Both the position numbers and the translations under genes were made by a program. Positions 1 through 8,478 of a stretch of 64,000 bases of DNA are shown one piece after another (position 1 is the first letter of the stretch; every line of letters starts with the position of its first letter). This DNA comes from an uncultured Ectothiorhodospiraceae bacterium (GTDB taxonomy: Bacteria; Pseudomonadota; Gammaproteobacteria; S012-40), in the NCBI GenBank assembly GCA_945787715.1, contig CALZJE010000004.1, positions 1-64,000 of the forward strand, in the 5' to 3' direction. A model generated the notes under the pieces. That model searched no databases, was not told where the DNA came from, and saw only the letters and a program-made list of their open reading frames with translations.

Positions 1-181
1 GGGGGATTTAGTGAGTTGTTATGCTGAAGTGACAAAAGTTGGTAGAACATCCATCACCGTTTTTGTTGAGGTGTTTGCTGAACGGCGACGTCAGATAGAG
101 GAACGAATAAAAGTGACAGAAGCCACTGTTGTTTATGTTGCTATTGATGACGACAGAAAACCGAGAGCTGTGGACCCATAA
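1..181 (+). CDS. Acyl-CoA thioesterase, YciA-like (3' part only)
   Basis: The reading frame is open from base 2 to a TAA ending at 181, so only the last 59 residues are present; the start lies outside the window. The peptide begins GDLVSCYAEV and continues with TSITVFVEVF and ATVVYVAID, which matches the C-terminal half of YciA-type hot-dog-fold acyl-CoA thioesterases. Enzymes of this family hydrolyse acyl-CoA thioesters in the cytoplasm. The substrate cannot be inferred from this part. No operon partner is visible downstream, where the next gene is convergent. Confidence 0.75.
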   Translation, partial: GDLVSCYAEVTKVGRTSITVFVEVFAERRRQIEERIKVTEATVVYVAIDDDRKPRAVDP

Positions 182-236
182 AAAGCAGCAAATAAATTTT
201 ATGATACTTTTTGATAATTATATAAAATGAGTTAAT

Positions 237-695
237 TTAGTGATTATTTGTAAGAATGGTGACATTATTTAATTGCATACCGGCATTATTAAAGACCATG
301 TTTTCAGTATTATCGATTAAATCGATATTATCCAGCGTGAAGCTAGAGTTGTCTGTTGCAGCAATACCTGTTAAGCCATTTCGAATTTCAAATCCGGTAA
401 GCCAAATGCCAGAAGCATCTATGATAGAAACTATCTCTTGAGGTGCTGTAAAAGGGGCGTTTTGAAGAATTGCTTTTGATTCACCTGTGCTACCAATTAG
501 CAGCAGGTCGTCACTTTTTAAGTGAATAGGTCCGTAACAGGTGCCGGATACATGAAGTGTTGTGCCTGGAGTTACACCAGCAAGTACTGCTTTCAATTCA
601 TGACCGATAGAGCAGTGGACAGACTCTTCAGCTGCTTGAGCAGTACTCATCACCAATAACAGACAAAGACCTGCAAGACCTAATGGATACTTCAT
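237..695 (-). CDS. Small secreted right-handed beta-helix protein
   Basis: This 152-residue product starts with a clear signal peptide (MKYPLGLAG, hydrophobic core, cleavage probably after TAQA), so export to the periplasm or beyond is likely. The mature part contains stacked motifs such as SIIDASGIWLTGFEIRNGL, SSFTLDNIDLIDNT and MQLNNVTI, the N/D/G-rich rungs typical of right-handed parallel beta-helices (pectate-lyase-like fold). It is far shorter than known polysaccharide lyases of this fold and I see no catalytic signature, so an enzymatic role is not supported. A Shine-Dalgarno-like AGGAG lies just upstream of the ATG. Function unknown. Confidence 0.55.
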   Translation of the reverse strand: MKYPLGLAGLCLLLVMSTAQAAEESVHCSIGHELKAVLAGVTPGTTLHVSGTCYGPIHLKSDDLLLIGSTGESKAILQNAPFTAPQEIVSIIDASGIWLTGFEIRNGLTGIAATDNSSFTLDNIDLIDNTENMVFNNAGMQLNNVTILTNNH

Positions 696-883
696 GACAT
701 CTCCTATTGGTTTGTGAGAAACCGAAACGGAATGTTATAGGAGCTGCAATGATTGATCAACTGCTTTTCATGAGTGAAACTTGGTATTTGCGTTTCTGTG
801 TGCCCTAATGGATTAAAAGTTGGTGGATTATGATTGAATAAAATAAAATCCACCTGTTTTTTTATCAAAGATCGGAGTTCAAT

Positions 884-1639
884 TTGCTAAGTTATCGACA
901 CTCGTTCCACGCTGGAAATTATGCAGATGTTTTAAAACATATCGTTCAGGTTGAAATTCTTTCTCATCTAGTTATAAAAGATAAACCTTTTACTTATATT
1001 GATACTCACTCTGGAGCAGGGTTGTATAGTTTATCTTCAGAGCAAGCGACAAAAACAGCGGAGTTTAGCGAAGGCATCGGAAAATTGAATAAAAGCGATT
1101 GGCCTGAGCTGGAAAGTTATTTTAAGATAATAAATAGCCTTAACGCCGATGGTGAGCTCGCAGTTTATCCTGGTTCACCCAGGATTTTTGGAAAAGACAA
1201 ACGCTTTATTGTAAAAGCGGAAGATGGATATGAGCAGCTAATTGCTTTATTGCCCCCGATGTCAAAGCGAGGTTTTGTGTTAATTGATCCATCGTATGAA
1301 ATTAAAAGCGAGTATGATCGAGTAGTCGAGACTTTGATAAAAGCGCATCGAAGATTTACGACGGGAACATATGCGCTTTGGTACCCAGTAGTGGATAGAA
1401 GCCGAATTAATAGATTGGAAAAAAAGTTAATTGAAAGTGGAATAAAACGAATTCAGTTATTTGAATTGGGACAGCAAAAGGATACCATTGAGCGAGGCAT
1501 GACTTCTGCGGGAATGATTGTGATTAATCCACCTTGGACGCTATTTGGCAAAATGAAAGAACTACTTCCCAGGTTAGCAACCGTATTGGGCAGAGATGAT
1601 GTTCCAATTTTTAGATGTGAAGAGTTAGTGGGGGAATAG
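884..1639 (+). CDS. rlmJ: 23S rRNA (adenine(2030)-N6)-methyltransferase
   Basis: The 251-residue protein matches RlmJ, which methylates N6 of A2030 in 23S rRNA using SAM. The family N-terminus LSYRHSFHAGNYADVLKH is intact, followed by a SAM-binding THSGAGLYSL segment near residue 41 and a catalytic motif at residues 135-139. That motif reads DPSYE instead of the usual DPPYE, a mild substitution that still keeps the Asp, Tyr and Glu. Translation probably starts at a TTG, because no ATG fits the conserved N-terminus and a CGGAG ribosome-binding site lies upstream. It is slightly shorter than the E. coli enzyme (about 280 residues). It stands alone as a monocistronic gene. Confidence 0.93.
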   Translation: MLSYRHSFHAGNYADVLKHIVQVEILSHLVIKDKPFTYIDTHSGAGLYSLSSEQATKTAEFSEGIGKLNKSDWPELESYFKIINSLNADGELAVYPGSPRIFGKDKRFIVKAEDGYEQLIALLPPMSKRGFVLIDPSYEIKSEYDRVVETLIKAHRRFTTGTYALWYPVVDRSRINRLEKKLIESGIKRIQLFELGQQKDTIERGMTSAGMIVINPPWTLFGKMKELLPRLATVLGRDDVPIFRCEELVGE

Positions 1640-1681
1640 ATAAGCAGTGTTAAAGATATTGCGGCAGAATCTTGCCTGAGT

Positions 1682-2215
1682 TCATCCATCAAGTCTTATG
1701 CTTAGATAATCATTGGCTTGTTGAGCGGCAATATTAGTTTTACTCAATTCATATTGATCGCCATGTGCGGCACCCAGCTTTTGCATGTGCACAAACGTTT
1801 CCTTGCTTAACTGATGAAACAGATCACCGTCTTTGCTTTCAATCAATGAAGATAAATGAAAGGCGACATCCGGATTTTGCGAGCTGATATTTAAGCTGCT
1901 GTTATTAGGGTGGTAAGTCATATAAATAGGATACTCAGTGTCGCCAACACCTTGTTGATTAAGGCCTTGTTGTAAGAATGCATGAATCTTTTCAAGGTTG
2001 TCTGAGCTTTTTTGTAGAAATTCAGTTTGTTGATATTCATTTAGCACATTATTACTTTCGTGCTCAAGGCGTAATTGTGCGTCAAAGCTTATGGAAATAT
2101 CTTGATCTATGGAAATTGTTTTTCCTGTGTCGGTTGATAATGCGTTAATTGCATTATATTCACGTGTCTTATTTGAAAACGGATTGTTTTGAGGAAAATG
2201 GTTGTTAACTAACAT
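1682..2215 (-). CDS. Hypothetical protein, 177 residues
   Basis: I do not recognise this protein. It has no signal peptide and no membrane segment. It is polar and Asn/Gln-rich (MLVNNHFPQNNPFSNKTREYN at the start), with a central part that reads as mixed helix and strand. A good ribosome-binding site is not obvious; the ATG lies after AATTTTCA-type AT-rich sequence on the minus strand. It converges with rlmJ, leaving about 40 bases between the stops. The open frame and ordinary codon use support a real gene, but no function can be given. Confidence 0.6.
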   Translation of the reverse strand: MLVNNHFPQNNPFSNKTREYNAINALSTDTGKTISIDQDISISFDAQLRLEHESNNVLNEYQQTEFLQKSSDNLEKIHAFLQQGLNQQGVGDTEYPIYMTYHPNNSSLNISSQNPDVAFHLSSLIESKDGDLFHQLSKETFVHMQKLGAAHGDQYELSKTNIAAQQANDYLSIRLDG

Positions 2216-2537
2216 TGAAAATTCCCACGTTGTTTATTATTTGATGACACGGAAATACTATGAAATAGTTATGCCAATATGAGGGAGCCACTGGAAATTA
2301 GAATATCTTACAAAGGCGAGGCGTGACGTTTCCGAAAAAAAGAGTTTCTAAGTTGATGTAATGCCGCTTAAAAAAAGAAGCAAAAAGGTAATTGTGCAAG
2401 TGGCCGGAAACTGCAGTGTTCTTAAGAGCATTTCACAAGTTATCGTATCAGTTTGCACGACATCAAGTGTGTAGAGGCCGTATAAACGTTCGCTATCAAA
2501 ACTCTCAAGAACACAGGTGCTGCTAGTAGATTAAGAC
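2216..2537 (-). other. Intergenic stretch with a weak inverted repeat
   Basis: No gene with a start codon is visible here. An imperfect inverted pair, GTGTTCTTAAG at 2416-2426 and CTCAAGAACAC at 2504-2514, flanks about 80 bases. The minus strand also carries a start-less open frame of roughly 55 codons; I do not consider it a gene. Confidence 0.3.
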
Positions 2538-3131
2538 TTATTTTTTAGTTTGCTGAACAGAATGGCAACGCATGCAGTTTTTAGTGGGGGAAAAAGCAAT
2601 CTTTCCATGACAAAGTCCACAAAATTTTCCTTTAAAAATATCATCCATTTTTATATCCGTTGAACCTTTTTCTTTCTTAAACAGTGCTGGATGGCAATTG
2701 CTGCAAGCTAGCCATTCCGTATGCTGCTTATGAGGAAATAAAACATTGGGCATTGGCCCAGTATCGCTAAACAGAATATCAAGATTGATAGGCTTTAGGG
2801 GAGGCGCATCGCCACTAATGTCTGATCGAGGTAATATATGGCCGTCTTGCAGCGCTTTTACCCAGTTGATTAATCCCGCTGAATCCCGGGGGAACTCACC
2901 CATTGCTTCCATGGGTCGTTGTAGTGCGAACATTGCTGAATCATTTGCTGAGTCATGTATCCCGTCATCTTCAAGAGGGATTATTTTTCCAGTAGTTTGG
3001 AAATGGTCTGCTGTTTGCCAGAAAGCGCCATCAAATTTGTTTTCTGTGCTGGCAATCGATGGGTTTAGAAATCCTAAAACAATGGTGATAAAAGCAGCGC
3101 TCGAAGTTTTGTGAAGGTCAGACAGATACAT
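2538..3131 (-). CDS. Triheme c-type cytochrome (c7-like) precursor
   Basis: The 197-residue protein has three CXXCH heme-binding motifs near its C-terminus: CSNCH at 143, CGLCH at 171 and CMRCH at 186. Their spacing and the preceding LFPHKQHTEWLACSNCH segment resemble the c(7)-type triheme cytochrome domain, in which an upstream His (the HKQH region) can serve as an axial ligand. The N-terminus (FITIVLGFLNPSIAS) looks like a secretion signal, needed for heme attachment in the periplasm. A role in periplasmic or extracellular electron transfer is inferred from the family; the partner is unknown. It is a single gene, with no cytochrome-maturation or reductase genes beside it. Confidence 0.82.
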   Translation of the reverse strand: MYLSDLHKTSSAAFITIVLGFLNPSIASTENKFDGAFWQTADHFQTTGKIIPLEDDGIHDSANDSAMFALQRPMEAMGEFPRDSAGLINWVKALQDGHILPRSDISGDAPPLKPINLDILFSDTGPMPNVLFPHKQHTEWLACSNCHPALFKKEKGSTDIKMDDIFKGKFCGLCHGKIAFSPTKNCMRCHSVQQTKK

Positions 3132-3197
3132 AATTTACAACTCTCTTTGTTACAAATTTACTTTAAAAAAAGTGATTATATCGTGTTTCAATAGATT

Positions 3198-3221
3198 CGG
3201 CATGAACTGTGCCGTTTTTTT
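3198..3221 (+). terminator. Rho-independent terminator-like hairpin
   Basis: CGGCA at 3198-3202 and TGCCG at 3210-3214 form a perfect 5-bp stem with a 7-base loop, followed by seven T. The orientation is plus, but the nearest upstream gene is on the minus strand and is transcribed away from it, so no obvious transcript ends here. It may end an unannotated small RNA or be fortuitous. Confidence 0.45.
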
Positions 3222-3264
3222 CTTAAGATTGAATTGTAATTGCTAAGATTTAAGTCACTGTATT

Positions 3265-3336
3265 CTCGCTAATGGCTACCTCCTTGCTTATGGCTTTCTT
3301 CTCGCTAACGGCTCTCTTTTTGCAACGATTCTCTTT
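3265..3336 (+). repeat. Imperfect 18-bp tandem repeat, four units
   Basis: Four consecutive 18-base units (3265-3282, 3283-3300, 3301-3318, 3319-3336) share the pattern CTCGCTAAyGGCTnnCTC; the last unit is the most diverged. The period is a multiple of three and the plus frame is open across it (LANGYL, LAYGFL, LANGSL), but no start codon precedes it after the in-frame TAA at 3244. Confidence 0.7.
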
Positions 3337-3575
3337 TTTAAATCGATACTGGCTCAATGCGAGCCATTCATGAAATATCCTGATTAGGATCCTGTCAGAT
3401 ATAGGATGAATTTACAGCGGAAAAATTAATTTGATCAGATTTCTTGATCCTCTTCGACGAATGGCTACGTCTATTAGTTTCGAACGATTAAAAAAACTGC
3501 TTCAAAATGACTCGTCCTCGCTACAATTACCTAAGTCCGATAGGCTCCAGTATGCCAAGAGCGTTGCTTTAATCT

Positions 3576-4184
3576 ATGACACCTAATGATTCTGATCTTC
3601 AAAACTATCTCATTCTTTTTGCTTTAGTTGTGGTACTTATTTCTATAATTTTTTTCATTATATCGCGCGTACGAAAGAATGCTGATATCCGCGGCATATC
3701 GCAAACCATCGCATCTATAAGTATGTCTTCTATAAAAGACATCTCTATGCTCGATGAAATCGACGGATATGTAATGATTGATTATTGCATTATGACGCCA
3801 AAAGGTATTTTGGTTATTCTTATGCAAAACTACCCAGGAAATTTGTTTGGAGGCGACTCAATCGATAGTTGGACTCAAGTTTATCAGCATAGGAGTTATC
3901 AATTCGATAATCCTCTAAGACACCGGCAAAAATGCTTGCACGCAATGCAGGAATATATACCAGGTGTGCCGGTTGTCGCTCAAGTTGTATTTACTAATGT
4001 TGGCAATTTCCCTAAAGGCAAGCCTTCACATGTTTCCATGCTCAATGATCTCAAAGATGATCTAGGTGATTTTTTAGTAGGTGGCGAGCCTGCAGATCAT
4101 GTAAAAACTTCATGGCGTAAGCTTGAGGCATTAAAGTGGAGCGCATCAGCTGAAGGACGGGCGGCTTCAATCAACGCGCCGTAA
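3576..4184 (+). CDS. Membrane-anchored NERD (nuclease-related) domain protein
   Basis: The 202-residue protein starts with one hydrophobic segment (about residues 10-29, LILFALVVVLISIIFFIIS) and then a cytoplasmic domain. That domain (roughly 50-165) has features of the NERD family: VMIDYCIMTPKGILVILMQ, then GNLFGGDSIDSWTQVY, then the FDNPLRHRQKCLHAM motif and a final strand VVAQVVFTN. NERD domains are distantly related to Holliday-junction-resolvase-like nucleases. The usual E-x-K catalytic strand appears here as LVILMQNYPG, without acidic and basic residues, so nuclease activity is doubtful. The ATG lacks a strong ribosome-binding site. The role is unknown. Confidence 0.68.
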   Translation: MTPNDSDLQNYLILFALVVVLISIIFFIISRVRKNADIRGISQTIASISMSSIKDISMLDEIDGYVMIDYCIMTPKGILVILMQNYPGNLFGGDSIDSWTQVYQHRSYQFDNPLRHRQKCLHAMQEYIPGVPVVAQVVFTNVGNFPKGKPSHVSMLNDLKDDLGDFLVGGEPADHVKTSWRKLEALKWSASAEGRAASINAP

Positions 4185-4707
4185 TTAATTTTTTAAGCTT
4201 AAATCCCGGATATTTCACGAATTATCCGAGATAAGTATTCGTTGTTCATTTTACAGTATTGACATCTTTAATTTGCCATAATATTTCTCATTTTTTCCAG
4301 TGATCATGATTTATAAATAGCTCAGATATTTAAGCTGCTTACTTTATTTGTTATTTTTAAGGACAAGAAATTGCTCCTTAACCTGACGTACCCTAAGAAA
4401 CAGTCTTACACTTAAGGTTGGATTTTCGGATATATCTATTACTCTCTTTTCTTTCGTCTTATCTTTGCTAGACTTTTTTAAATTGAAAAAATTATTAAAT
4501 TCAAATCAAGCTTTCGAGATTTCTGAATGAACTCTTTGCTTATGTGTATGGAAGCGGTGCTGTGATATTTGTGCTTGACCTGATGCAAATATCTCACGTC
4601 CATCGTGTTAGGAAATATTTAGTTAGTTGGATTAGCCAGATTTGCTGGGCGTAATTTCCATAGCGTATTGGGATTGAAAAATGAATGATTGAACTGAGGG
4701 GTTAATC
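4185..4707 (+). other. Long AT-rich intergenic region
   Basis: More than 500 bases without a supportable gene. It contains one palindromic ATTCATGAA-type repeat at its start (4205-4230). The rest is AT-rich and stop-dense in all frames I read; promoters for the following gene are expected near 4600-4690 but none stands out. Confidence 0.5.
4205..4230. repeat. Palindromic ATTCATGAA-type repeat
   Basis: CGGATA and TATCCG enclose a TTCACGAA-like centre, giving a short hairpin about 20 bases after the NERD-like gene stop. It belongs to a family also seen at 21928, 29044 and (half copies) 3366 and 40881. It could act as a weak terminator or as a REP-like element. Confidence 0.6.
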
Positions 4708-5346
4708 ATGAACTGGAAGAATTTTTCAAGTCTTGTCCATGTTGGGAATTATTCATCAGATTTGTCAAGCAAAGGTCAAATGTTAGAACTGCTCCTTGGT
4801 AGAGGAAGTATTGGTAACAGTTGTGAAAAACATCATGCGTGGTATCCACGTGGTGTGAAAAATAGTGAATATGTTAATGGTTTCAGATATGTAGATATGA
4901 ACTATAGCTACTTTGGTGAGGAGTCCGTGCTAATTTCTGAGGCTAGCTGTTGCATGATAATGATTGTTCTGGACATGAATAGTCAATTGAAGTTTAGTGC
5001 ACACATTAGCGCAGCGAGTGATATGAAACGACTTCCATGGTTATCAATCAATGCTGATTTGAAATTCTTCTTTAAAAGTATCAAGTGTAACCTAGAGTGT
5101 GTTTCGCTATATTTGTTCAGCAATAATATGGATTGGGGCAAGGATGGAAGCTTTGAGCATAGAAATGTAATGAGTTTGTTAAGCGCATCTCTCTCAAGAA
5201 AACAGCTGGAAAAATTATCTAGCTCTACTTATTTAATTCAAGGTGAAGACGGCGTAAAATGGAATCCCTTTTGTGCCGTCCGCTTAAAGAATTTAGATGC
5301 AACACAAACAATGGAGATTTCATTTGTAAACCCCAGTATTGCATAA
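4708..5346 (+). CDS. Hypothetical protein, 212 residues
   Basis: I do not recognise this protein. It is soluble, with no signal peptide or membrane segment, and rather rich in Ser and Cys. It starts at an ATG 7 bases after GAGGGG, a good ribosome-binding site. The body alternates short strands and helices (SVLISEASCCMIMIVLDMN, FSAHISAASD, FFKSIKCNLECVSLYLFS) and ends with TMEISFVNPSIA. Its TAA stop is the first three bases of a repeat element (5344-5480), so the extreme 3' end may have been set by that element. It stands alone on this strand, followed by the convergent Tim44-like gene. No function is offered. Confidence 0.6.
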   Translation: MNWKNFSSLVHVGNYSSDLSSKGQMLELLLGRGSIGNSCEKHHAWYPRGVKNSEYVNGFRYVDMNYSYFGEESVLISEASCCMIMIVLDMNSQLKFSAHISAASDMKRLPWLSINADLKFFFKSIKCNLECVSLYLFSNNMDWGKDGSFEHRNVMSLLSASLSRKQLEKLSSSTYLIQGEDGVKWNPFCAVRLKNLDATQTMEISFVNPSIA

Positions 5347-5480
5347 TCCTATAAAACTCGTTGATCCGCGAGTTAGAGTACACCCTTTGTTTAACCATAC
5401 CAATTAAAACAATTGCTCGCCTAATGTGCCTGCTGTGGGTGTATTCACATCTCGTGTCTAATTGTTTTTTCTAGATTATT
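5344..5480. repeat. Gene-end repeat element, two-armed copy 1
   Basis: The element starts with TAATCCTATAAAAC, of which TAA is the stop of the preceding gene. It ends with TTTTTTCTAGATTATTA, the reverse complement of a similar head. The two arms of about 40 bp are imperfect inverted repeats (both run on to ..AATACACCC or ..AGTACACCC). The left arm contains a small hairpin, AACTCG at 5355-5360 with CGAGTT at 5369-5374. The internal block at 5410-5431 is shared, with one mismatch, with the copy at 58117-58357. No transposase gene is inside, so it is MITE-like. Confidence 0.75.
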
Positions 5481-5635
5481 AAAGGTGTTTGCGCACAAGA
5501 AGCCGATGAGAATGGATTTAATAGCGTGCAGAAATGAAACAACTGTGTACCGTACCAATTCGTCGTAGTTGGTATTTTTTAATATGAAACCGGAATGCGC
5601 GAAGAGGGGGCAATTATTGGGCAAGCAGTTTGAAC

Positions 5636-5673
5636 AAAAAAGCGAGATACAAGTTCTGCACCTCGCTTTTTTT
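5636..5673 (-). terminator. Rho-independent terminator of the Tim44-like gene
   Basis: AAAGCGAG (5639-5646) and CTCGCTTT (5662-5669) form a perfect 8-bp stem flanked by an A-run on the left and a T-run on the right. It can therefore terminate in both directions. It starts 3 bases beyond the stop of the minus-strand gene at 5676, its most likely user. Confidence 0.85.
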
Positions 5674-5675
5674 GT

Positions 5676-6599
5676 TTAGTCTTCTATTTGTTGTATTGCA
5701 TCAAGTAGCCATGAATGTTCCATTTTATTGTTAGGACGTAGAAAATACCAAGCTTCTTGAACTTTGCTTGTTTCTACGTTGTCTCCGTGAATTTCGTCAT
5801 ATTCTTTAAGTTCCGCGTTGAATACAACTGTTGCTTCTGTTGTGTTGCCAGATTTTACAACGTTCACCAATTCAGCTTTTAAAGAGATAATTTCGGTTCT
5901 GTTTTCGCCAGTGCGTGCGCGGAACTGATCTTGAAGTTCTGCGAAAACGCGATCGCTACAGAATTCGCGTAAGTCGCCTAGTTGGCCTTTATCCCACGCC
6001 TCTTGCAATAATTTATAAACACTTTCTGCGCCGTCGAGAAAACGTTTTTGATCGAAGTTTCTGGGAATCTTGCCAGTTTGTAAAATATTTTGCGGTTCTT
6101 CCAATGACTGTTCAGATGTGCCGCCACCAATAATATTTGCACTTTGGCGTTGTTGGAAATCAGCATCGCCAGCAGGATCAGCTTGAAATGGTGCGCCGTT
6201 TACCGTTGCCGATTCAGGAGCCATGCGCTGTTTCCTGCTCGCAAATATTTTGTACAGTACAAATGCAATAAGGCCAAAGAGCAAGATGTCCATGAAGTTG
6301 ATATTTTCAAATGCGCCACCAAAGAAAAGTGCGCCTAACAAGCCACCGATCATTAAGCCTCCCAATAAGCCCATCATTCCGCCTTTTTTGGACATTGCCG
6401 CTTTTTGTGCAGCATTTTGTTGCTGAGCGGGTGATTTTGCACCGCTAGTGTCGTTACGTTTTGCTGTTTGACTTTGAGATGGTTTACTGCCGAACGATTT
6501 TCCACCGCCTAAGCGTTTTGCTTCTGCATCGGGGATTATGCTCATGGTTAAAAACAGCCCGAGGAAGACCGACAAAGCGAGTACAGAAAGTTGTTTCAT
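5676..6599 (-). CDS. Tim44-like domain membrane protein
   Basis: I place the start at the ATG whose product begins MKQLSVLALSVFLGLF, because an AAGGTG ribosome-binding site precedes it; an upstream in-frame ATG at 6662 would add 21 unlikely residues. The 307-residue protein has a signal sequence ending near DAEAKR, a G/S/Q-rich linker (KRLGGGKSFGSKPSQSQ), two or three hydrophobic stretches around residues 75-120, and a C-terminal Tim44-like domain (about 180-307; FLDGAESVYKLLQEAWDKG is typical). Bacterial Tim44-like proteins are envelope proteins of poorly known role. A strong terminator follows. Confidence 0.82.
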   Translation of the reverse strand: MKQLSVLALSVFLGLFLTMSIIPDAEAKRLGGGKSFGSKPSQSQTAKRNDTSGAKSPAQQQNAAQKAAMSKKGGMMGLLGGLMIGGLLGALFFGGAFENINFMDILLFGLIAFVLYKIFASRKQRMAPESATVNGAPFQADPAGDADFQQRQSANIIGGGTSEQSLEEPQNILQTGKIPRNFDQKRFLDGAESVYKLLQEAWDKGQLGDLREFCSDRVFAELQDQFRARTGENRTEIISLKAELVNVVKSGNTTEATVVFNAELKEYDEIHGDNVETSKVQEAWYFLRPNNKMEHSWLLDAIQQIED

Positions 6600-6982
6600 T
6601 GTTTTATCACCTTCGTTGTTTGGTTTCCACGATATTCTACAGATTAAAAACAGCTTGTACATATTAAGTCATTGATTTGCCTAAATGGTGTTCATTAATT
6701 GTGATTTTATTACTGGTTCTATTTGTAGCTTTAATTATTAGAAGGATTTAAGGTTAATTGATGAGTGGTCTTCGTACGCCCCATTTTATACCAAAACCAT
6801 TTGCCTTTTTGCTTCGTGCTGGCGCATGTCAAACTTGCCGACGCACTATAAAAGCTCCAAATTCAACAGACATATGTGAGAGATCCACAATTATATCTTT
6901 ATAAACAATGAGATATATATCTGGCATTTCTTATGCAGACAGATAGGGAATTATCGATTTAATGGTGAAGAGGTAAGTGCCA
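6600..6982 (+). other. Leader region upstream of the nitrate transporter gene
   Basis: About 380 bases separate the Tim44-like gene from the transporter. A hairpin with GTGC-T-GGC at 6816-6823 and GCC-GA(C)-GCAC at 6837-6846 lies about 140 bases before the transporter start. Nitrate-assimilation genes in related bacteria often carry an antiterminator-controlled leader, but I cannot show one here and no T-run follows the hairpin. Confidence 0.4.
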
Positions 6983-8455
6983 ATGTTTGGTAGTGGTTTA
7001 AATGTTTTTAATCTCAAGCAAAACAATATTCGTGTTTTGCATTACACCTGGTTTGCATTTTTTATGACATTCGTGGTTTGGCTCGGATTGGGTCCCATGA
7101 TGCCTTTTATTAAAGAAGCACTTGATTTAACTGATCAGCAGGCAAAAGTTCTCTTAATTCTCAATGTGGCAATGACCATCCCAGCACGTATTGTTATCGG
7201 TATGCTGGTTGATAAGTATGGGCCACGTATTATGTATAGCTGTATACTCATTCTTGGTGGCTTGATAAGTATTGCATTTGCCTGGGCTGATAGCTATGAA
7301 GAACTGGCACTTTTACGATTTTTATCTGGCTTTATCGGCGCGGGATTTGTCGTTGGTATTCGTATGATTGGCGAATGGTTTCCTGCTCGCCAAACTGGTT
7401 TAGCGCAAGGTATTTACGGCGGTTGGGGAAATTTTGGCTCAGCGGGTGCAGCAATGACGCTTCCTTTTATTGCAGTAAGCGTTGGTGACACTGAAGGTTG
7501 GAGAATTGCGTTAACGGTAGCAAGTATTGGTGCGATTGCTTACGGTGTTCTTTATTACTTTATTGTTCGAGATACACCAAAAGGTTCTACTTACTTCAAA
7601 CCGAAAAAAATGGGTGCGATGGAAGTAACAAGCGCCGGTGATTTATATTTCTATATCTTGATGAATATCCCGCTGTTTCTTGCGCTCGGCGTTCTTGCAT
7701 GGAAACTTTCCCCTGCTCAAATGGGCATGATAGATCAATATACAACATATGTGATCTATCTGGCTCTTTTTGCAACATACGCAGTGCAAGTTTGGAAAAT
7801 CTGGCAGGTAAACTCTCACGTGCTTAAAAAGCCTGTTCCAGAGTTGCATCGTTATAAATTCAAGCAAGTTGCTGTACTGGATTGGGCATACTTGGTTACG
7901 TTTGGTACTGAACTAGCTGTGGTTTCCATGCTTGCGATGTTCTATGTGGAGTGGTTTGATATTCCAAAAGTAACGGCTGCATTGCTTGCCGGAATTTATC
8001 CATTTATTAATTTATTTGCGCGACCTGGTGGTGGCTGGATTAGTGATAAAATTGGTCGTCGTTTAACGTTGATCATTGTTTTTGCTGGAATCACTTTTTG
8101 CTTCCTGGCGTTAGGGTTTGTTGATCAAACCTGGCCTGTTGCGGTCGTCGTTGGTGTTACCATTGTTGCTGGTATTTTTTCCAAAGCTGGTTCTGGGGCT
8201 GTGTTCGCGATGGTGCCTCTGGTGCAGCGCCGTATGACCGGGCAAATTGCGGGAATGGCCGGTGCGTTTGGAAATGTGGGAGCGGTTCTCTTTTTAACCG
8301 TTAACTCACTGGTTGATTACAATTACTTTTTTATGATTATTGGAATTGTTGCCGCATTTGTTTTCGCTTTAATTATTTTTGTTTTAGAAGAGCCGCAGGG
8401 TCAAATGGTTGAAACATTGCCTGATGGTACTGTTCAAATGATCGATGTTAAATAG
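6983..8455 (+). CDS. Nitrate/nitrite transporter, NarK/NasA-type MFS
   Basis: This 490-residue inner-membrane protein has the 12-helix pattern of the major facilitator superfamily. It also has nitrate/nitrite porter features: the helix-2/3 loop LVDKYGPRIMY, then RMIGEWFPARQTGLAQGIYGGWGNFGSAGA (first nitrate signature) and GQIAGMAGAFGNVGAVLFL (second signature). Arg residues in helices 2 and 8 are probably the substrate-binding ones. ATG at 6983 has better spacing from AGAGG than the in-frame GTG at 6977. It is followed after 23 bases by the PP2C/kinase fusion gene, an arrangement known from nitrate-assimilation clusters. No nitrate or nitrite reductase gene is present in the window. Confidence 0.87.
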   Translation: MFGSGLNVFNLKQNNIRVLHYTWFAFFMTFVVWLGLGPMMPFIKEALDLTDQQAKVLLILNVAMTIPARIVIGMLVDKYGPRIMYSCILILGGLISIAFAWADSYEELALLRFLSGFIGAGFVVGIRMIGEWFPARQTGLAQGIYGGWGNFGSAGAAMTLPFIAVSVGDTEGWRIALTVASIGAIAYGVLYYFIVRDTPKGSTYFKPKKMGAMEVTSAGDLYFYILMNIPLFLALGVLAWKLSPAQMGMIDQYTTYVIYLALFATYAVQVWKIWQVNSHVLKKPVPELHRYKFKQVAVLDWAYLVTFGTELAVVSMLAMFYVEWFDIPKVTAALLAGIYPFINLFARPGGGWISDKIGRRLTLIIVFAGITFCFLALGFVDQTWPVAVVVGVTIVAGIFSKAGSGAVFAMVPLVQRRMTGQIAGMAGAFGNVGAVLFLTVNSLVDYNYFFMIIGIVAAFVFALIIFVLEEPQGQMVETLPDGTVQMIDVK

Positions 8456-8478
8456 ACTTAATAACTAAACAATAATCC

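Larger units (their letters stand above)
3132..3575 (+). other. Intergenic region between cytochrome and NERD-like gene
   Basis: No gene is supported here. The region holds a plus-strand hairpin with a T-run (3198-3221), an 18-bp imperfect tandem repeat (3265-3336) and a partial ATTCATGAAATATCC palindrome at 3366-3380. Promoters for the flanking divergent genes must lie here, but none can be assigned with confidence. Confidence 0.5.

Noticed and set aside
2340-2530. Minus-strand open frame of about 55 codons after the cytochrome gene
   Set aside because: No start codon near the beginning, no recognisable motif and unusual composition; not enough to call a gene.
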